DNA of 6,272 nt from Burkholderiaceae bacterium (GTDB lineage: Bacteria; Pseudomonadota; Gammaproteobacteria; Burkholderiales; Burkholderiaceae), in contig CANBYN010000114.1 in assembly GCA_947373615.1 (NCBI GenBank), positions 1-6,272 of the forward strand. The letters are read 5' to 3'. Position 1 is the stretch's first letter; each line of letters starts with the position of its first letter. Both the position numbers and the translations under genes were made by a program. The notes under the pieces are model-generated. The model saw only the letters and a list, made by a program, of their open reading frames with translations. It did no database searches and was not told the origin of the DNA. Below, piece by piece: positions 6,268 through 6,272 of the stretch.

Positions 6268-6272
6268 CGCTC

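Overview
The whole 6.3 kb window is one minus-strand gene cluster, reading from right to left. I read it as the accessory part of a bacterial cellulose secretion (bcs) operon. The bcsD-bcsP-bcsQ-bcsA order and moderate GC suggest a proteobacterium, most likely a betaproteobacterium. This placement is inferred from gene content only, because no rRNA or other marker is present.

In transcription order the genes are: a 75-aa single-pass membrane protein resembling BcsF in size and topology (6250-6023); a 631-aa membrane-anchored periplasmic protein with a GATase1/ThuA-like domain and a NodB-type polysaccharide deacetylase domain (5993-4098); BcsD (4058-3591); BcsP, a Lys-rich scaffold with conserved ends (3564-2881); BcsQ, a ParA/MinD-like ATPase (2884-2120); and a BcsA-family membrane protein that runs off the left edge (2123 to beyond 1). 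bcsP/bcsQ and bcsQ/bcsA each overlap by the 4-base ATGA arrangement. The other gaps are 26-39 bases, so one polycistronic unit is likely. No tRNA, rRNA, mobile element, CRISPR array, convincing promoter or terminator was seen, and no gene-free stretch exceeds 40 bases.

The standout is the last gene. It aligns almost without gaps to cellulose synthase BcsA and keeps eight predicted membrane segments and a C-terminal PilZ-like region. However, nearly every catalytic signature of the family 2 glycosyltransferase is replaced: DxD has become ESE, TED has become TNR, and QxxRW and the YNE and HAKAGN motifs are gone. About 20 residues of the acceptor-side segment are missing. The PilZ c-di-GMP motifs are also eroded. 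The frame is nevertheless open for 707 codons, which suggests a maintained pseudo-synthase rather than a decaying gene.

Working model (inference): BcsD, BcsP and BcsQ form the cytoplasmic scaffold and localisation module. The dead BcsA may be a structural or regulatory partner of an active synthase encoded elsewhere. The deacetylase and its small membrane partner may modify or trim the exported polymer in the periplasm, occupying the place that BcsF/BcsG hold in E. coli-type clusters.
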